DNA of 64,000 nucleotides from Symbiodinium natans (lineage: Eukaryota > Sar > Dinophyceae > Suessiales > Symbiodiniaceae): positions 62,001 to 126,000 of the forward strand of contig CAJNDS010002620.1 of the NCBI GenBank assembly GCA_905221605.1. The letters are read 5' to 3'. Both the position numbers and the translations under genes were made by a program. Under the pieces are notes generated by a model, which was not told the DNA's origin, did not search any database, and saw only the letters and a program-made list of their open reading frames with translations. Below are positions 1-10,042 of this stretch, in pieces (position 1 is the stretch's first letter; each line of letters starts with the position of its first letter).

Positions 1-505
1 GGGATAGGGTAGGGTTGCGATTTAGTCGGTTTAGGGCTTTGGGGTGTATGGCATCCTCGCCAATCTGCATGGTTTCCTGGCCCAAGCTGTTTCTGCTACT
101 GCCAGCTGAGCCAGAAGTGAGTGGAATCGGCGCGGAAGAGCTTGAGACACAAGACTTCTGCAGCATAAGCTGCCGTTTAGATATTCATGTCCCTGTTCAC
201 GAAGTGATGATTTGATAGCTATGATACTTTTCGACGGCGACTGAAGTCATGCACAACGTCACAGCGAAGCAGCGTACTATGCATGCAGAACCAGCATCAC
301 CTGAGCGAAAGGAACGCCGACGCAGCCACCACTTGCTGCCAAGCCACGGAAAGAGCACCCTTCTCCGCCATGAGCTGCTCACAGCGCTTCTCCTGTGAAC
401 ATGCCTAATTACGTGCCACCCCAACAATGTAGGCCTTGCTGAACCGAAAGACCCAACGAAATTCTGCACGTGCACACCGCGTTCCCACGTTTCAGGCTCA
501 ACCAC

Positions 506-650
506 CCTCGTTTTGCAGTCCTTCTCGTCGCACTTTTGGCGAAGATACTGCACCTGCATGGTAATTCTGAGCTCTTTCTGCATGGCACCTGGACTGGCAA
601 TCGTGGCTGCTGGCCTCATCTCTGTACCGTTCCATCCTGCTTTCAAAGTC
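506..650 (-). CDS. two coiled-coil microexons of an unrecognised gene
   Basis: Two short reading segments face each other across likely splice sites. The upstream one (650 down to about 615) begins after CAG and reads DFESRMERYRDE. The downstream one (553-506) begins after CAG with GTG, reads VQYLRQKCDEKDCKTR in 16 whole codons and ends before a GT donor. Both are charged and helix-forming, like the microexons at 5-10 kb and 57-61 kb. The gene is not recognised. It lies downstream of the PPR-Smr gene on the same strand, and its 3' end lies outside or is not visible. Confidence 0.45.
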
Positions 651-1585
651 CTGCTCGTGCAGCCAAATCAGGGGAGTCGAACCCGCCGTGCGCAAGACAC
701 CACCAGGAATGCCAATAGCTTGAAAATGCATGATCAGCATTTAGGGCGCCCATGGATGCCCCATAAGTAGGAAATCACCAAACTTGCGAGTCCTTCTGCA
801 CGGCCTCCAGCACGGCCTCCTGGCGTGCCAAAGAAAGTTACCCTGTCCTGCTTGCACGTGCTGCCGTAAGCAGATCGTAACTCGAGGTTTGTAAGCCTGT
901 AAGCAAAAGGCCGAAACAGAGTGTGATTGTGAGCTTCTGGAAGGTATCTGCTCACAATCTACTCACATGTGCAACCGCAAGCGTGGGGTGGGATCAGGAG
1001 CACCATGATACAACAAAGCACCGAAAGTACCTACAAAGCAACCTGCATTGAAACAACTCCCACAAGTCCAGCTTTGCAAAAGAGCCACATGCCTGACCAG
1101 CTCCTTGTCTGGCCTCAGAGACGAGAGACGCTCTGAGGCAGTTGCTTCAAAATGAAGTCCTTTTGTTTCGAGCTCCCTGTTTAAAAACTATGAACATGTG
1201 TTTTTGGGGGATTGTCATGTGCCGTCGTTCAGATTAGCACAGTCCCCATGGGCCATTTTGATGGCAACGCCTGCGTCCGTGAAACAGTGAGCGAAGTGTG
1301 GCTGCATCTTCCCTGCGCAGGAACACTTCAAGCCGACCACTGTTGTGATGTTGTACCTCGGGGCGGTCAAAGATATTCAAAGATGCCAACTGCGCGTCTA
1401 ATCGAACTGAAGGTGCGCGGGGAAGGTAAGGGCAAGACCTTGGCATGCAAGCCCGTCGACCGTAGCAGCGAAAGTGCAGCAGCCTGCAATGCGAAAAGGC
1501 CACAGTGTCATGCAGTGGCACGTGAGTATCACGCAATTTGCGGATATGTTCGGTGCATGTTTGCCGCATGGGATGTGTGGGGCAT
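651..1585. other. spacer or intron sequence, no gene recognised
   Basis: Open frames here are short, conflict with one another and match no family I know. I see no repeat array either. It may hold introns or upstream exons of the small coiled-coil gene at 506-650, or the 3' UTR of the PPR-Smr gene. Confidence 0.4.
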
Positions 1586-1719
1586 TTACGTAATTTGAAG
1601 CCCTGCGTTTTGTGGGCCTGCGTATCGCTGCCGGCACCTTTCCAAGCCGGCTTGGACTTCCTCGGCGAGCGCGGGAGAACAATTCACACAGAGCAGTTCA
1701 CGAAACAGTTCGGAAAAAA
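1586..1719 (-). CDS. probable C-terminal exon of the PPR-Smr gene
   Basis: After an AG at 1721-1720 a frame opens with SELFRELLCVNCSPALAEEV and closes at TAA (1588-1586) with PQNAGLQIT. The amphipathic helix followed by a short strand suits the last part of an Smr domain, and the segment sits directly downstream of the Smr core on the same strand. The exact junction is unresolved: a GT donor at 1776 gives the natural exon end, but its phase does not match this acceptor, and a later GT near 1756 does match. The exon is therefore inferred from position and sequence character. Confidence 0.5.
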
Positions 1720-1776
1720 CTCATGAGCGTACATGTTCACACACATATTCACACACCAACTCTCAGTCTCAGCCAC

Positions 1777-3341
1777 CCCCAGCCCGTGACGATGATGAAC
1801 TTGCGATCCCCGTACTCAAGGAGAATGGGCTGCACCACCCGGGCCAGCCACCATCGGATGGCTAGCTGGGCCGCTTTAGGGGTGCAATCATGGAGATCAA
1901 GGATGTCAACCGCCTTTGCCAGCAGCTTGGGGTAGACCTGGTGATGCGTCTCCTCGAAGATCCTAAAACCTGCATCCCGATCCCCAACCGCGTCCAGCAC
2001 TGCGTTCACGCTGGCTGCGTTTAGGCTGATGCCTGCGGCGGGCATACATGCAAAGAAGTGAAGTGCGAGTTGCCACTCCGCACTTCTCATGCAGGCACCG
2101 ATGGCCGCATTGTACGTGTAGACATCGGGCGAGAGCTTGCTTCTCGAAATCCATTCAAACAGCTGGCAGACCATCTGCCAGTGACCACCCTTGCTCCAAG
2201 CGCTGGCCACCACATTGTAGCTCCACAGATCCACACCGATGCTGGACCCACTCATTTGGTCGAAGAGATCGACCGCGAGCTTCCATTCCTCTCCTTTCTC
2301 ACATGCACTGATTGTGGCGCTATAGCTTATGGTGTTTGGCTGGATCGCAGCAGCGGACATGGTTGTGAGCAAATATAGCGCTGAAGGCCATTGTGCGCTG
2401 CTCTCACATGCAGTGATGGCAGAGCCGTAGCTGACGACCGTAGGAGTGATGGTTGCTTGAAAGAAGCCGAAGAATAAGGCCAGCGCCTGTTGCCAGTCTG
2501 ACTCCTTCTGACATGCACTGACCGTTGCATTGTAGCTGATGACGCTGGGGGTGATACCCACTCGCGACATTGACTTGAGCAGGTTCAGCGCCATCGAGGA
2601 CCTCGCAGCCTTCTCGCAGGCACTGATCGCGGCGTTGTAGCTATAGATGTCTGGTTGCAGCTGCGCCCGTGTCATGTTGGCAAACAAGTGCAGTCCATGC
2701 TGCCAGTGGTCACCTCTTGCGCAGGCAGAGATGGCGGTATTGTACGTCACAGTATTGGGCGTGACAGCCTCCGCGGGCATCTCTCTCAGCAGGTTCAATG
2801 CACTTTGCCACTCTGCGGCCTTCTCACAAGCGCTTATGGTGGAGCCATAGCTGTACACGTTCGGCGTCAATTGTGCGAATTTCAGGTCACCGAAGAGTTG
2901 CAAGGCAAGTTGCCAATGCCCAGGCTTTGCAACAGCGCTGATTGTGGCACTGTAGCTTATGATATTGGGCTGCATCTTGGCCATCGAGATTTCGTTGAAA
3001 AGTGCGAACGCGAGTTGCCACATGCCGGCCTTCTCAGCAGCAGTGATCGTTGTATTGTAAAGTATTACATTTGGGCTGATGCCTGCCCCAGGCATCTCAC
3101 CGAACAGCTGCGCTGCCAGCTGCCAACATTCCGCACGCCCACAGGCGCCGATAGCGGCCTTGTAGCTGATGCCATTTGGGGTGACGCGTGCCAGACGCAT
3201 GGTACTCAAGAGCTGCAGCGTAGACTGCCACTGCGCTCCGACTTCGCATGCGCCGAGCGCGGTGCTGAAAAGGATGACATCCGCACTGAGGGTCTCCTCA
3301 GCCCTCTTGAACAGCTCCAGGGGCATTTGCCAGAATCCGGC
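1777..3341 (-). CDS. PPR-Smr protein, main exon (12 tandem 35-residue PPR repeats plus Smr core)
   Basis: PPR proteins bind organellar RNA one base per repeat; PPR-Smr proteins add a MutS2-type Smr domain. The translation shows twelve consecutive 35-residue units starting at AGFWQMPLELF, each with the pattern WQxALxLF, a PNxxSY turn and AISACEK-like end, then a thirteenth partial unit. The C-terminal part reads VDILDLHDCTPKAAQ and later FIIVTGWG, the LHxxT and TGxG signatures of Smr. The exon starts after a CAG acceptor at 3343-3342 with GCC. The frame stays open to a stop at 1749, but a GT at 1776 and a better C-terminal exon at 1719-1586 argue that the tail past TGWG is intronic. Two further short exons upstream supply more PPR sequence. 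An organellar RNA-processing role is inferred from the family; the RNA target is unknown. Confidence 0.88.
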
Positions 3342-3539
3342 CTGCCCGGAAACAAGAGCAGACCCTTTTCCATGGAATCTTGCGAAAGCGAAACCCGCTA
3401 AAACCCAAAAGCCCTCAAGCTTATAGTTTTGAGGCCCAGAACCCAAACCCACCTGAACCCTGAACTTTAAGCCCCCAAGAAATCCTTTAAAAAAAGCCCA
3501 CGGGGGGGGGGGGCCCTGAAACCCAATATACCCAAGGTC
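3342..3539 (-). other. 198-nt intron with a GA donor in the PPR-Smr gene
   Basis: Removing this segment joins ACQK to AGFWQMPLELF and restores a perfect PPR repeat junction like ACEK-AAEWQ elsewhere in the protein. The donor is AAG|GACC and the acceptor CAG|GCC, so the intron is GA-AG. It is a multiple of three without stops, which is why the frame runs through it. Its content (a G run, proline codons, TTTAGGG-like fragments) does not resemble PPR sequence. Confidence 0.8.
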
Positions 3540-3629
3540 CTTCTGGCAGGCGGTCATGCCCGTGCTGTACGTGACCACGTCGGGGATGGCTTTCAGCCGC
3601 GGCAGTGCAGAGAAGAGATCCAGGCAAGC
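3540..3629 (-). CDS. PPR-Smr gene, 30-codon exon
   Basis: Thirty whole codons run from ACLDLFSALPRL to GMTACQK. This is one PPR repeat minus its first residues. The exon begins after CCCTAG with GCT and ends AAG before a GA donor. Joined to the upstream exon ending AARWQ and the downstream exon starting AGFWQ, it gives continuous 35-residue repeats in phase 0, which supports all three junctions. Confidence 0.82.
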
Positions 3630-4284
3630 CTAGGGATGCTTAGAGGCCAAGAGGGGGGGGATTTTAGGGTTTAGGGTTTAGGGTTTAGGGGGACTTCTTG
3701 GCTGGTCATCACAATTACTTCTAGAGCTGACCAGCATTAGATACACTTAGTCCAAGACCAAAGACTTAATAAAGGCTTAAGCCAAAGCAGTGCATTCCAC
3801 AGATCAGGGCCCCAAAGCCCAAATCTGTTGTTTGTTTTGCTGCCGAAGGACGCTTGCTGGATGTTTAAATGGGGGACCCGTGTTTGCCGAAATTTGCGAG
3901 ATTCACGGCTTAAAGAGGCTTAAGCCTTCAAGGGGCTCGGGCATACAGAGTTGGGCGCGTAGACTTCCATCGGGTTTGGGTTTCGGACTTTCGGAGGCAA
4001 GAGTGCCCATGCAAAGTGCAAGCCATGGACGACACGCCGTTGCCTTCAAGTGCAGGAGTGGGCACATGGACCATGGGATGAATTTCAAGATCGATGCAAA
4101 CGTGCGCCATGTACGCTACACTACACACTCTCTGCCAAGGCTATACTATATACATCAACCACGATCATGCGCCATAGTAGGATACCTTGTGTAATCTTCT
4201 ATGCTGTACCAAACATACCCGAAATAGCCAATAGAGATCCGCAGAGATCCCAAAACCATAGTATCCTCTTGGAGACGGAGCGAC
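3630..4284 (-). other. 655-nt GT-AG intron of the PPR-Smr gene holding telomere-like repeats
   Basis: The donor is CAG|GTCGCT at 4285/4284 and the acceptor TAG|GCT at 3630/3629. Both flanking exons are PPR sequence in phase 0. Near its 3' end the intron carries the (CCCTAAA) array at 3663-3692, read in the sense direction. No protein-like frame is convincing inside it. Confidence 0.75.
3663..3692. repeat. telomere-like (TTTAGGG)n array, about 4 units, intronic
   Basis: Four consecutive TTTAGGG units on the plus strand, hence CCCTAAA in the sense of the surrounding PPR-Smr gene, about 33 bases before the intron acceptor. Confidence 0.9.
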
Positions 4285-4344
4285 CTGCCAGCGCGCGGCT
4301 TTGCCGAAGGCAGTCATGCAGGCATTGACCTGGCGAATGCTGAC
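4285..4344 (-). CDS. PPR-Smr gene, 20-codon exon
   Basis: Exactly tw twenty codons, VSIRQVNACMTAFGKAARWQ, lie between a GAG acceptor (then GTC) and a CAG|GT donor. The NACMTAFGKAARWQ part is the end of one PPR unit and the WQ start of the next, matching the repeat register of the main exon. Confidence 0.75.
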
Positions 4345-4397
4345 CTCAGACGTTGGAGCACCAACCAAAGGTGAGTTCAGGGGTTTGTTTTGGGGCC

Positions 4398-4430
4398 CAA
4401 ACCCTAAACCCTAAACCCCTAAACCCCTGA
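4398..4430. repeat. telomere-like (CCCTAAA)n array, intronic
   Basis: CCCTAAA, CCCTAAA, CCCCTAAA and CCCCTGA units in a row. It lies between two exons of the PPR-Smr gene, in the orientation that reads TTTAGGG in the sense strand, opposite to the array at 3663. Confidence 0.88.
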
Positions 4431-4447
4431 AAACAACCCGTAGAGTC

Positions 4448-4548
4448 TTGGCAAGCAGCGTTGTCCGTGGTGGCCAAGAAATCCAAGACCGCCTGGCTCT
4501 TGCCAGCCGATGCCAAGGCCTGGCCAGTTGGGGGTCGGAGGGCAGCTT
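4448..4548 (-). CDS. probable upstream exon of the PPR-Smr gene
   Basis: The segment reads AALRPPTGQALASAGKSQAV followed by LDFLATTDNAACQ. It lies directly upstream of the 20-codon PPR exon, separated by a TTTAGGG-bearing intron. A CAA|GA donor at 4448 would keep phase 0, but a GC donor about 9-12 bases earlier is equally possible. The acceptor after CCGAG gives AA rather than G, so the 5' edge is uncertain. The sequence is not itself a clear PPR unit and may be the linker before the repeats. Confidence 0.5.
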
Positions 4549-4804
4549 CTCGGTTTAGGGCTTTGGGTGGTTTTTGGGGTGAGCTTCTGAGTCTAGATGA
4601 GGTGAGGGCTTTAAAGGACCCTGGAGTTGCTTGCGGTAGGTGCTGGGGGGAGCCTTTAGGGCTTTTTTGGGGGGCTTCCGGGGGCCAGGGCCATCTCTGA
4701 TTCCACCCCTGCCTGCAGCTTCGAGCTGCCACCCGGCCGTGCTGTGGGTTCCTGTGCTGATGGATATGGTGTCTTTTGTTAGGCGAGCCTTAATGCCCTA
4801 AGAT

Positions 4805-5392
4805 GTGCAATACACACATTGTGCTACCTTCGACAGGCTTGGCTTACGGGGTCTCCACTTTCATCTCAGGTTTCGAGAGAACTACATCAACAAACCAGGC
4901 TCCGTCGCAGGAGGCAATGGCACAAAGCCTTTGGGCTTCCCAGGTGCCGCGCATCGCAAGCAAGCCCGCATTCGAAAGCGCAAGGGTTTTGAATTCAAGC
5001 TTGAACCTGATGCCAGAACGCCCGAGCGCGTCCCGGGTATTCAACTCCTAAAAGGCACTGAGGAAGCTTTTTCTAGGCCTCGGACCAGCAGACGAGAGAC
5101 AAAGCGATTGACAAGGAGAATGCAGCCGATTGAAACAGCTGCTGTAGATGCTCCTCTGTCTCCTTTCCTTCATGTGCTGGAGACGAAGCAAGCAAGTTGT
5201 TCTTGGCTCCCTGCTGAAGCACTGAGTTCACGCAGACGCTCCTTGACTTGCAAGCCCCTAATGAACCCAACAACTCCATTGATTGTCAACTTCTTCAGAC
5301 ATCATCAATGGGCAAAGCAACTTGTAGATCACATGTGCCAAAGAAGTCACTCTACAAAGCTCCAGGAGTCTGAGCCGTGGAAGTTGCCTTGA
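4805..5392 (+). other. 195-codon open frame of unknown meaning
   Basis: This is the longest uninterrupted frame between the PPR-Smr gene and the coiled-coil exons, but it is on the opposite strand to every supported gene and begins with GTG, not ATG. The basic, Arg-rich middle and the lack of any family match leave its status open. It could be a shadow frame over an intron. Confidence 0.15.
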
Positions 5393-5460
5393 CAAGGTTC
5401 AAAAAATTGGGGCCCTGAACATGGGCCCTTGCTAACATGCCAACAACTCTTGGTCCGGCT

Positions 5461-5523
5461 GCGCAGGCGGTCCTGCGACTTTCTGAGCTCCTCTTCTAAT
5501 GCGCCCTTCTCATCCTTCGTGAC
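5461..5523 (-). CDS. coiled-coil microexon
   Basis: After GAG the frame reads VTKDEKGALEEELRKSQDRL, with a clean heptad pattern. The 3' end is uncertain because several GA and GC dinucleotides could be donors. It belongs with the microexons at 5905-6404 and 7027-7240 on the same strand. The gene is not recognised. Confidence 0.5.
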
Positions 5524-5904
5524 CTCGCACGGGTTCGGGTTTTATGGTTTACCAGCCTGACACCTCAATCTCTCAAATCTCTTTCCGAAGCTTCTTGTGA
5601 CTTGTGACTTCATGTGCTGTCTTGGATGCAGCCAATGCTCGCGAAGAGAAAGCGCAAAGAAGAGGAAGACATGAGAATTCAAGAAGTTGGAGCTCAAGTG
5701 ACGTCTATGCAAGGCATGTGCTCGCAATGGCGATCGTCCGGATACTGACTCAGATAGACATGCATCAGTGAGCAGAAGTGCGCACCAGGAGCATACACTG
5801 CGGCTGAAACTTCAACTCCCCAAACCTTTCTCCATCCCATTTCATCCCAAACTCGAAGCCCCTTAACCCTAATCCCGACACTCGAAACCCCAAACTAAAA
5901 ACCG

Positions 5905-5969
5905 AAGTCAAGCCAAGGTCTTTCGGAGCTTGCCCAGGCCTTCAGCTCCGACCGGTACATGTCCGTTTC
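5905..5969 (-). CDS. coiled-coil microexon
   Basis: The frame after AAG reads ETDMYRSELKAWASSERPW. Acceptors six bases upstream (AG before AAGAAG) are also possible. It lies about 130 bases downstream of the 26-codon exon at 6099-6176 and is compatible with it in phase. Donor unresolved. Confidence 0.45.
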
Positions 5970-6098
5970 CTTCTTCTGGGGGGGCAGGAGGGCTCCGGAG
6001 TCAGGGTTCGAGAAGAGGTCTGAGTTTAGGGTTGTATAAAATCTTATCGGGCTTTTAAAGTGCAGCGAGCCGACTAGCCGCTGGTCTGGGGGTATAAC

Positions 6099-6176
6099 CT
6101 GGCAAGGGCACAGAAGCTCTTTGCAGGTGTCCTTTGCGAACATGTCACGCATGGACTGGGCTTCCAGGAGCTTCTC
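6099..6176 (-). CDS. 26-codon coiled-coil exon
   Basis: Between CAG (then GAG) and CAG|GT lie exactly 26 codons, EKLLEAQSMRDMFAKDTCKE followed by LLCPCQ. Both splice sites are canonical for this genome and phase is 0 at both ends. The gene product looks like a long helical protein; no family is recognised. The following intron carries degenerate TTTAGGG-like sequence. Confidence 0.6.
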
Positions 6177-6374
6177 CTGCGACTTTGTGTGGCTCAACAA
6201 AAAGGTTGCAAGCAGTCATCTGTGCCATAGGCCATGCGCTGTACTCAGCTGAGTCGCACCCTTCATGTTGCAGCAGAGCTGCATCTGTCAAGCTTAGAGC
6301 ACGACTGAAGCGATGTAACCGCCCAGAAAGGACGCAACCACATGGAAACGCAGCCCTTGCGGGGGATCCTCGGC

Positions 6375-6404
6375 CCCCAGCGCTCGCTCGCTCAGCTCTT
6401 TGGC
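6375..6404 (-). CDS. coiled-coil microexon, 3' end uncertain
   Basis: After GAG the sense strand reads AKELSERALG, and the frame stays open for a further 28 codons. Repeated GAGC gives many possible GC or GA donors, so only the start is defined. It sits upstream of the 26-codon exon in the same orientation. Confidence 0.4.
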
Positions 6405-6628
6405 CTCGAGCTCGTCATGAAGCTCTAGGGAGTTTAGGGTTTCAGGTTTCGGGCAGCTTCGGCAAGGTAGGCTGTGGCTCTCTTGTGATGAGCTGGGGAC
6501 TAAACATACGTACATATGATACATACGGCCCTGTCAGTCCATCTTACGAGGGATTTCGTCGACTGTGGGGGCCTTCGCCTCGACGACGCGCAGCGCCTGT
6601 GGAAAGGAGGTTGGGTTGCCAGTCCTGC

Positions 6629-6695
6629 TTCCTTATTAAGGGCAATATAGGGATTATTACTTTTTATTCTTTTGAGGTTTGTTAAGCAAAGAGTA
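6629..6695. mobile_element. truncated MITE, family 2
   Basis: The segment from CTTCCTTATTAAGGGCAATA to GTTAAGCAAAGAGTAG aligns with the right two-thirds of the complete copies at 35464-35563 and 44755-44860. The left terminal inverted repeat is missing or diverged. Confidence 0.7.
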
Positions 6696-7026
6696 GGACC
6701 ATAAGTTCTGGGTGGGTTGTTTCTTGCATGCCCGAATATGGATCAACTGAGGATCGACCCTGAGGGGGAGGCTGGCCCATCTTCCATGATTCAGCCCATC
6801 CAATTCCCAAGTCGTTCCGTTTGTGTAAGTCGACCTCTGAGAGTCATCCGGGCCGATATCGACCTTACCCGTGCAGTTCCTTAGAACGCTGTAGCCAAAA
6901 CAGCGGTGCACGCGCCCACACGCCAACTGTAGCAGCTACAAGTACTAGAACGCAGGGCACCGATCGCTAATTATAGTATACGGTGAAAACAAGCAAACTC
7001 CTCCATGAATGTTTGAGTGCTCAGGC

Positions 7027-7080
7027 CTCTTGATTGCCTGCACCGTGATTCTCCTCGACGTGCACCAGTCTCTGCTGGGC
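7027..7080 (-). CDS. 18-codon coiled-coil exon with GC donor
   Basis: AQQRLVHVEENHGAGNQE fills the space between an AAG acceptor (then GCC) and a GAG|GC donor, 54 bases, phase 0 at both ends. It follows the exon at 7184-7240 in the same phase. Function unknown. Confidence 0.6.
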
Positions 7081-7183
7081 CTTGCCCGGCACAGGAGGGC
7101 ATTCAGGAATTTAGGGTCCAGGAGCCCTCGAGATCCTAAAACTCTCATCTCGGATGATCTTCAAGTGATGTGCAGGCGTGAGC

Positions 7184-7240
7184 CTCACCCAGGGATAGAG
7201 AGAGGTCCACGCACTTCTGCTGCTCCTCCTGCAATTGCAC
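7184..7240 (-). CDS. 19-codon coiled-coil exon with GC donor
   Basis: VQLQEEQQKCVDLSLSLGE lies between a CAG acceptor (then GTG) and a GAG|GC donor, whole codons throughout. A GT four bases earlier is an alternative donor but would break phase with the next exon. The frame is also open upstream (QVAWKRNKAQ), so the exon may be longer. Confidence 0.6.
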
Positions 7241-9399
7241 CTGCGCTTTGTTGCGCTTCCATGCGACTTGCGAGCTGATTCGGCACGCCTCGTCTTTTAC
7301 TGGTTCAGGGCTTAGGGTCTTAAGGGTTTGCCTGCACAGAAATGCCCAAAATCATGCAGCTTGTACAGCAATGCTGCGCATCTCTTACTTTATGCTGAAG
7401 AGGCTGCAGCATCAAGTCAGCCAGTCACAAAGGACTCTCTGGTTCCAAGCGTTTGTTCGGGTAGGCCTGGGGAGGCAATGGCAGCTTCGCTCTTTGATCC
7501 CCTGCCCTTTATGGCCATGAACCCCGAACCCCCAAACCGAGAATCACGGCATTTGCCTCAACCCCAAGCACCTTAAATCGGCTCTTTTACTTCTGCGGAA
7601 GCGAGGTTCAAACCCCGGTCCAGGCAGAGCAATAGTGTACACAGCAGGCAGCCGGGACTTTGAGATGCTTGAAGCGTTTTCGGAGTGTTTCTGGGGGCTT
7701 TCTGCATTTCTGCAAGGAGATTCTGCCAGGTTCTGGACTTTGGGCAGCGCAGGCATTTACATTGTAGAACCCCTTGTATGCTTACACACCTGATACTATG
7801 AACCCAGACCACGCTGGATCGACGTCCCCAGCCTTCTGCACTGAATGGCATGGCCCGGCGCGTGAAACGCGAACTCAACTTCGGTTTAGGGCCATTTACT
7901 GTAGGGGCTCGGAGTTCCTTATCAGCGGGTTTAGCGTTTAGGGTTTAGGGGCTTAGATGGGGTCTTAGCGGCTATGGAGGTTGGTGGGTCTAGGGTTACA
8001 GGGTTCTCGCGCCATTGCGTCAACACCCAGACTCTCGACCATGTGAGGCTCGGAGAGGCTTCACTGTGGGTTCCAGGCTCCTGCGCTTGAAGGGGTAAAC
8101 CCCTTTCCTTAAAGCCCTTAAAGGCACTTAGAGGCCCACTTGTACCTGTCAGCACCCCTGGACTGGTAGGCCCTAGAACCTCGTAGCGAATACTACTATT
8201 CTGAGGATGAGCATGAAAAGTTGCCAATTCTGGGAACACTAGTTTTTATGGCAGTGCGACTGTAGTTGTACTAAAAAAGCAGCTACGAACGCAAGTAATG
8301 CTAGTACAATCGTACTTATACGACGAAGCGTGCTACTTGTACGACCTATGTTACTCGTTCTCAGCACAGGAAGAATGCGTGCCGAAGGATCGCGGCTTGA
8401 GCGTGTTGTGCTTCACGAACTGCAAATTCAGGCGTCTACTCCAAACCCAAAAGGAGGTGCCCTTGCACCCGAGCCCCACGACCCTGAAACTCCCAGCTAA
8501 TGAAGAGCTAAGGCAACCTCAGCCCTGGCTCCTCTAAGGCACATGGTCGGCCGGGGCGGGAGCTGGTACACAGCTGGTGCCAAGTTCTGACCCACGACCT
8601 TGGGAGGTCTTAGGGTTTCATTGCCTAGGCTTTCCAAGAAAAGAAGCCTTTGGAGCGAAAGGTCATAGCAGTCATACTTGTAACTGCTTGTGGTTGCGGC
8701 AGGGACTTCCCGCCGTAGGTGCCAACCGACTTGTTGGACTAGACTACGTAGACTGGATGCTTCTGAGGAAAAACACCCTCACGTAAAGCTGCAATCTTGC
8801 TAGGCAGGCTGCGCAGGATCCGTGTTGGATCGCGGGGCCGATCCTGAACGTCGAGAGGTGTCGAGAGCACATTGTGCGTCTGTGTGCATGCTCCGAGAGC
8901 TCAACGACATGAGAGAAAAAACATGCCCACGTCTGCGTATCACCCGGGCCTCGTCGCTGCAGGTGCAGCAGCAGAGTTCTGGCAAAGGCAAGGCGATTCG
9001 CAACAGCGACTTATTCCCCCGACCCCTCCCTGGCTGCAAGGTGGTTTCAGGGTGGCTTCGGGGGTGGCATCTGCACATGCAGAAGCTTGGCCTGCGAGGC
9101 GGACCGTGCTCCTGCCGGGCGATCAGGGCGCTTCTGAGAAGAATGGATTTGGGGTTCAACCCCCCGAGATGCGTGTGTCTCGCTCTCTTCTTCTTCTTCT
9201 TCTCCAAAGCTCTCTCACCTCTCTCTCTTAACCTTTTCTATGTTCTATTCTGTAATGATAACTCTCTGCTGTGCAGGAAACCTGTTGCCTGCGGCCACTG
9301 GCATCGGGCTGTTGTGACGTGCTGCGCAGGCTTGTACTGGCAGCCTCCAGCGGCAAAGTCACGGAGGGCTTTGGAGAAGTTTTGAAGTCATAACGATAT
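7241..9399. other. intronic or spacer sequence, no exon resolved
   Basis: Several minus-strand frames look weakly protein-like (for example CPKSRTWQNLLAEMQKAPRN near 7.7 kb) but I cannot place both splice sites. A partial TTTAGGG array lies near 7927-7950 and a CTT/CT tract near 9180-9235. Confidence 0.4.
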
Positions 9400-9504
9400 G
9401 GGGGCTTCTGAAATCAGGGGCACCTTCTTGAGGTCCTGAAAACAATTTAAATCTACTATTTGGGGGTCTGTCGATTTAGGGGTCCCCTATTTTCGTAAAC
9501 CCCC
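9400..9504. mobile_element. MITE-like element, family 1
   Basis: Begins GGGGGCTTCTGAAATCAGGGG and ends with CCCCTATTTTCGTAAACCCC; the two ends are imperfect inverted repeats, and the middle carries CTACTATTTGGGGGTC. The same layout recurs at 40947, 41644, 45968 and 48847. The 75-codon minus-strand frame overlapping it is partly this element and is not a gene. Confidence 0.7.
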
Positions 9505-9979
9505 ATGTAAAGCTTATGACGTTGCGCAAGATTCAGATGGCCTTCCATCGCAAGTCTGCACAATTTCAAAGCCGGTCCAATGTATGCAACGGTTCTTAAC
9601 TGGAATTGTTCTGAGGCCGAAGCTGCGTCGAATGGTAAATGATCGGGCCGGGACTGCCTTCGCAGGAACCCACGAAGTTTCAACCCTGAACCCTAAACCC
9701 TAAATCACAGGAAGGCATCGGAGGGGTGTCAAGGAGTTGGGGACTCTTTCTTCTTCAGTGGGACTGCACTTCTGCAAATGCGAGCCACTAGCGTACTGAC
9801 GGCATCTGACGGGCCAGGCCTGATCGAGACGATGTTTTGGCGTCGTTATTCACGGCCTGTCCACTCGCGGTGAAGGTTGGAGAAGTGCTGCACAAACAAA
9901 GCAGCTCGACTGAAGGAGCCTGCACAGCGGTGACTGCAGCCACGGCTGCCTGCCCGTCTGATAAACAGCAAGTTTCCAC

Positions 9980-10042
9980 CCGCTTTTGCCGAACCGCAGC
10001 TTTAGATACGTCGCGATGCTTCTGCAGAGAGTTTGCAGCAAC
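9980..10042 (-). CDS. 21-codon helical exon
   Basis: VAANSLQKHRDVSKAAVRQK followed by R is bounded by GAG (then GTT) and CGG|GT, 63 bases in phase 0. The neighbouring frame is open for 110 codons, so the boundaries are less secure than for the shorter exons. Same strand as the other microexons. Confidence 0.45.

Noticed and set aside
640-720. tRNA-like GGTTCGACTCC on the minus strand
   Set aside because: No A box, acceptor stem or clover-leaf pairing around it.
9456-9683. 75-codon minus-strand frame
   Set aside because: Overlaps the family 1 MITE; similarity to other loci is explained by the element.
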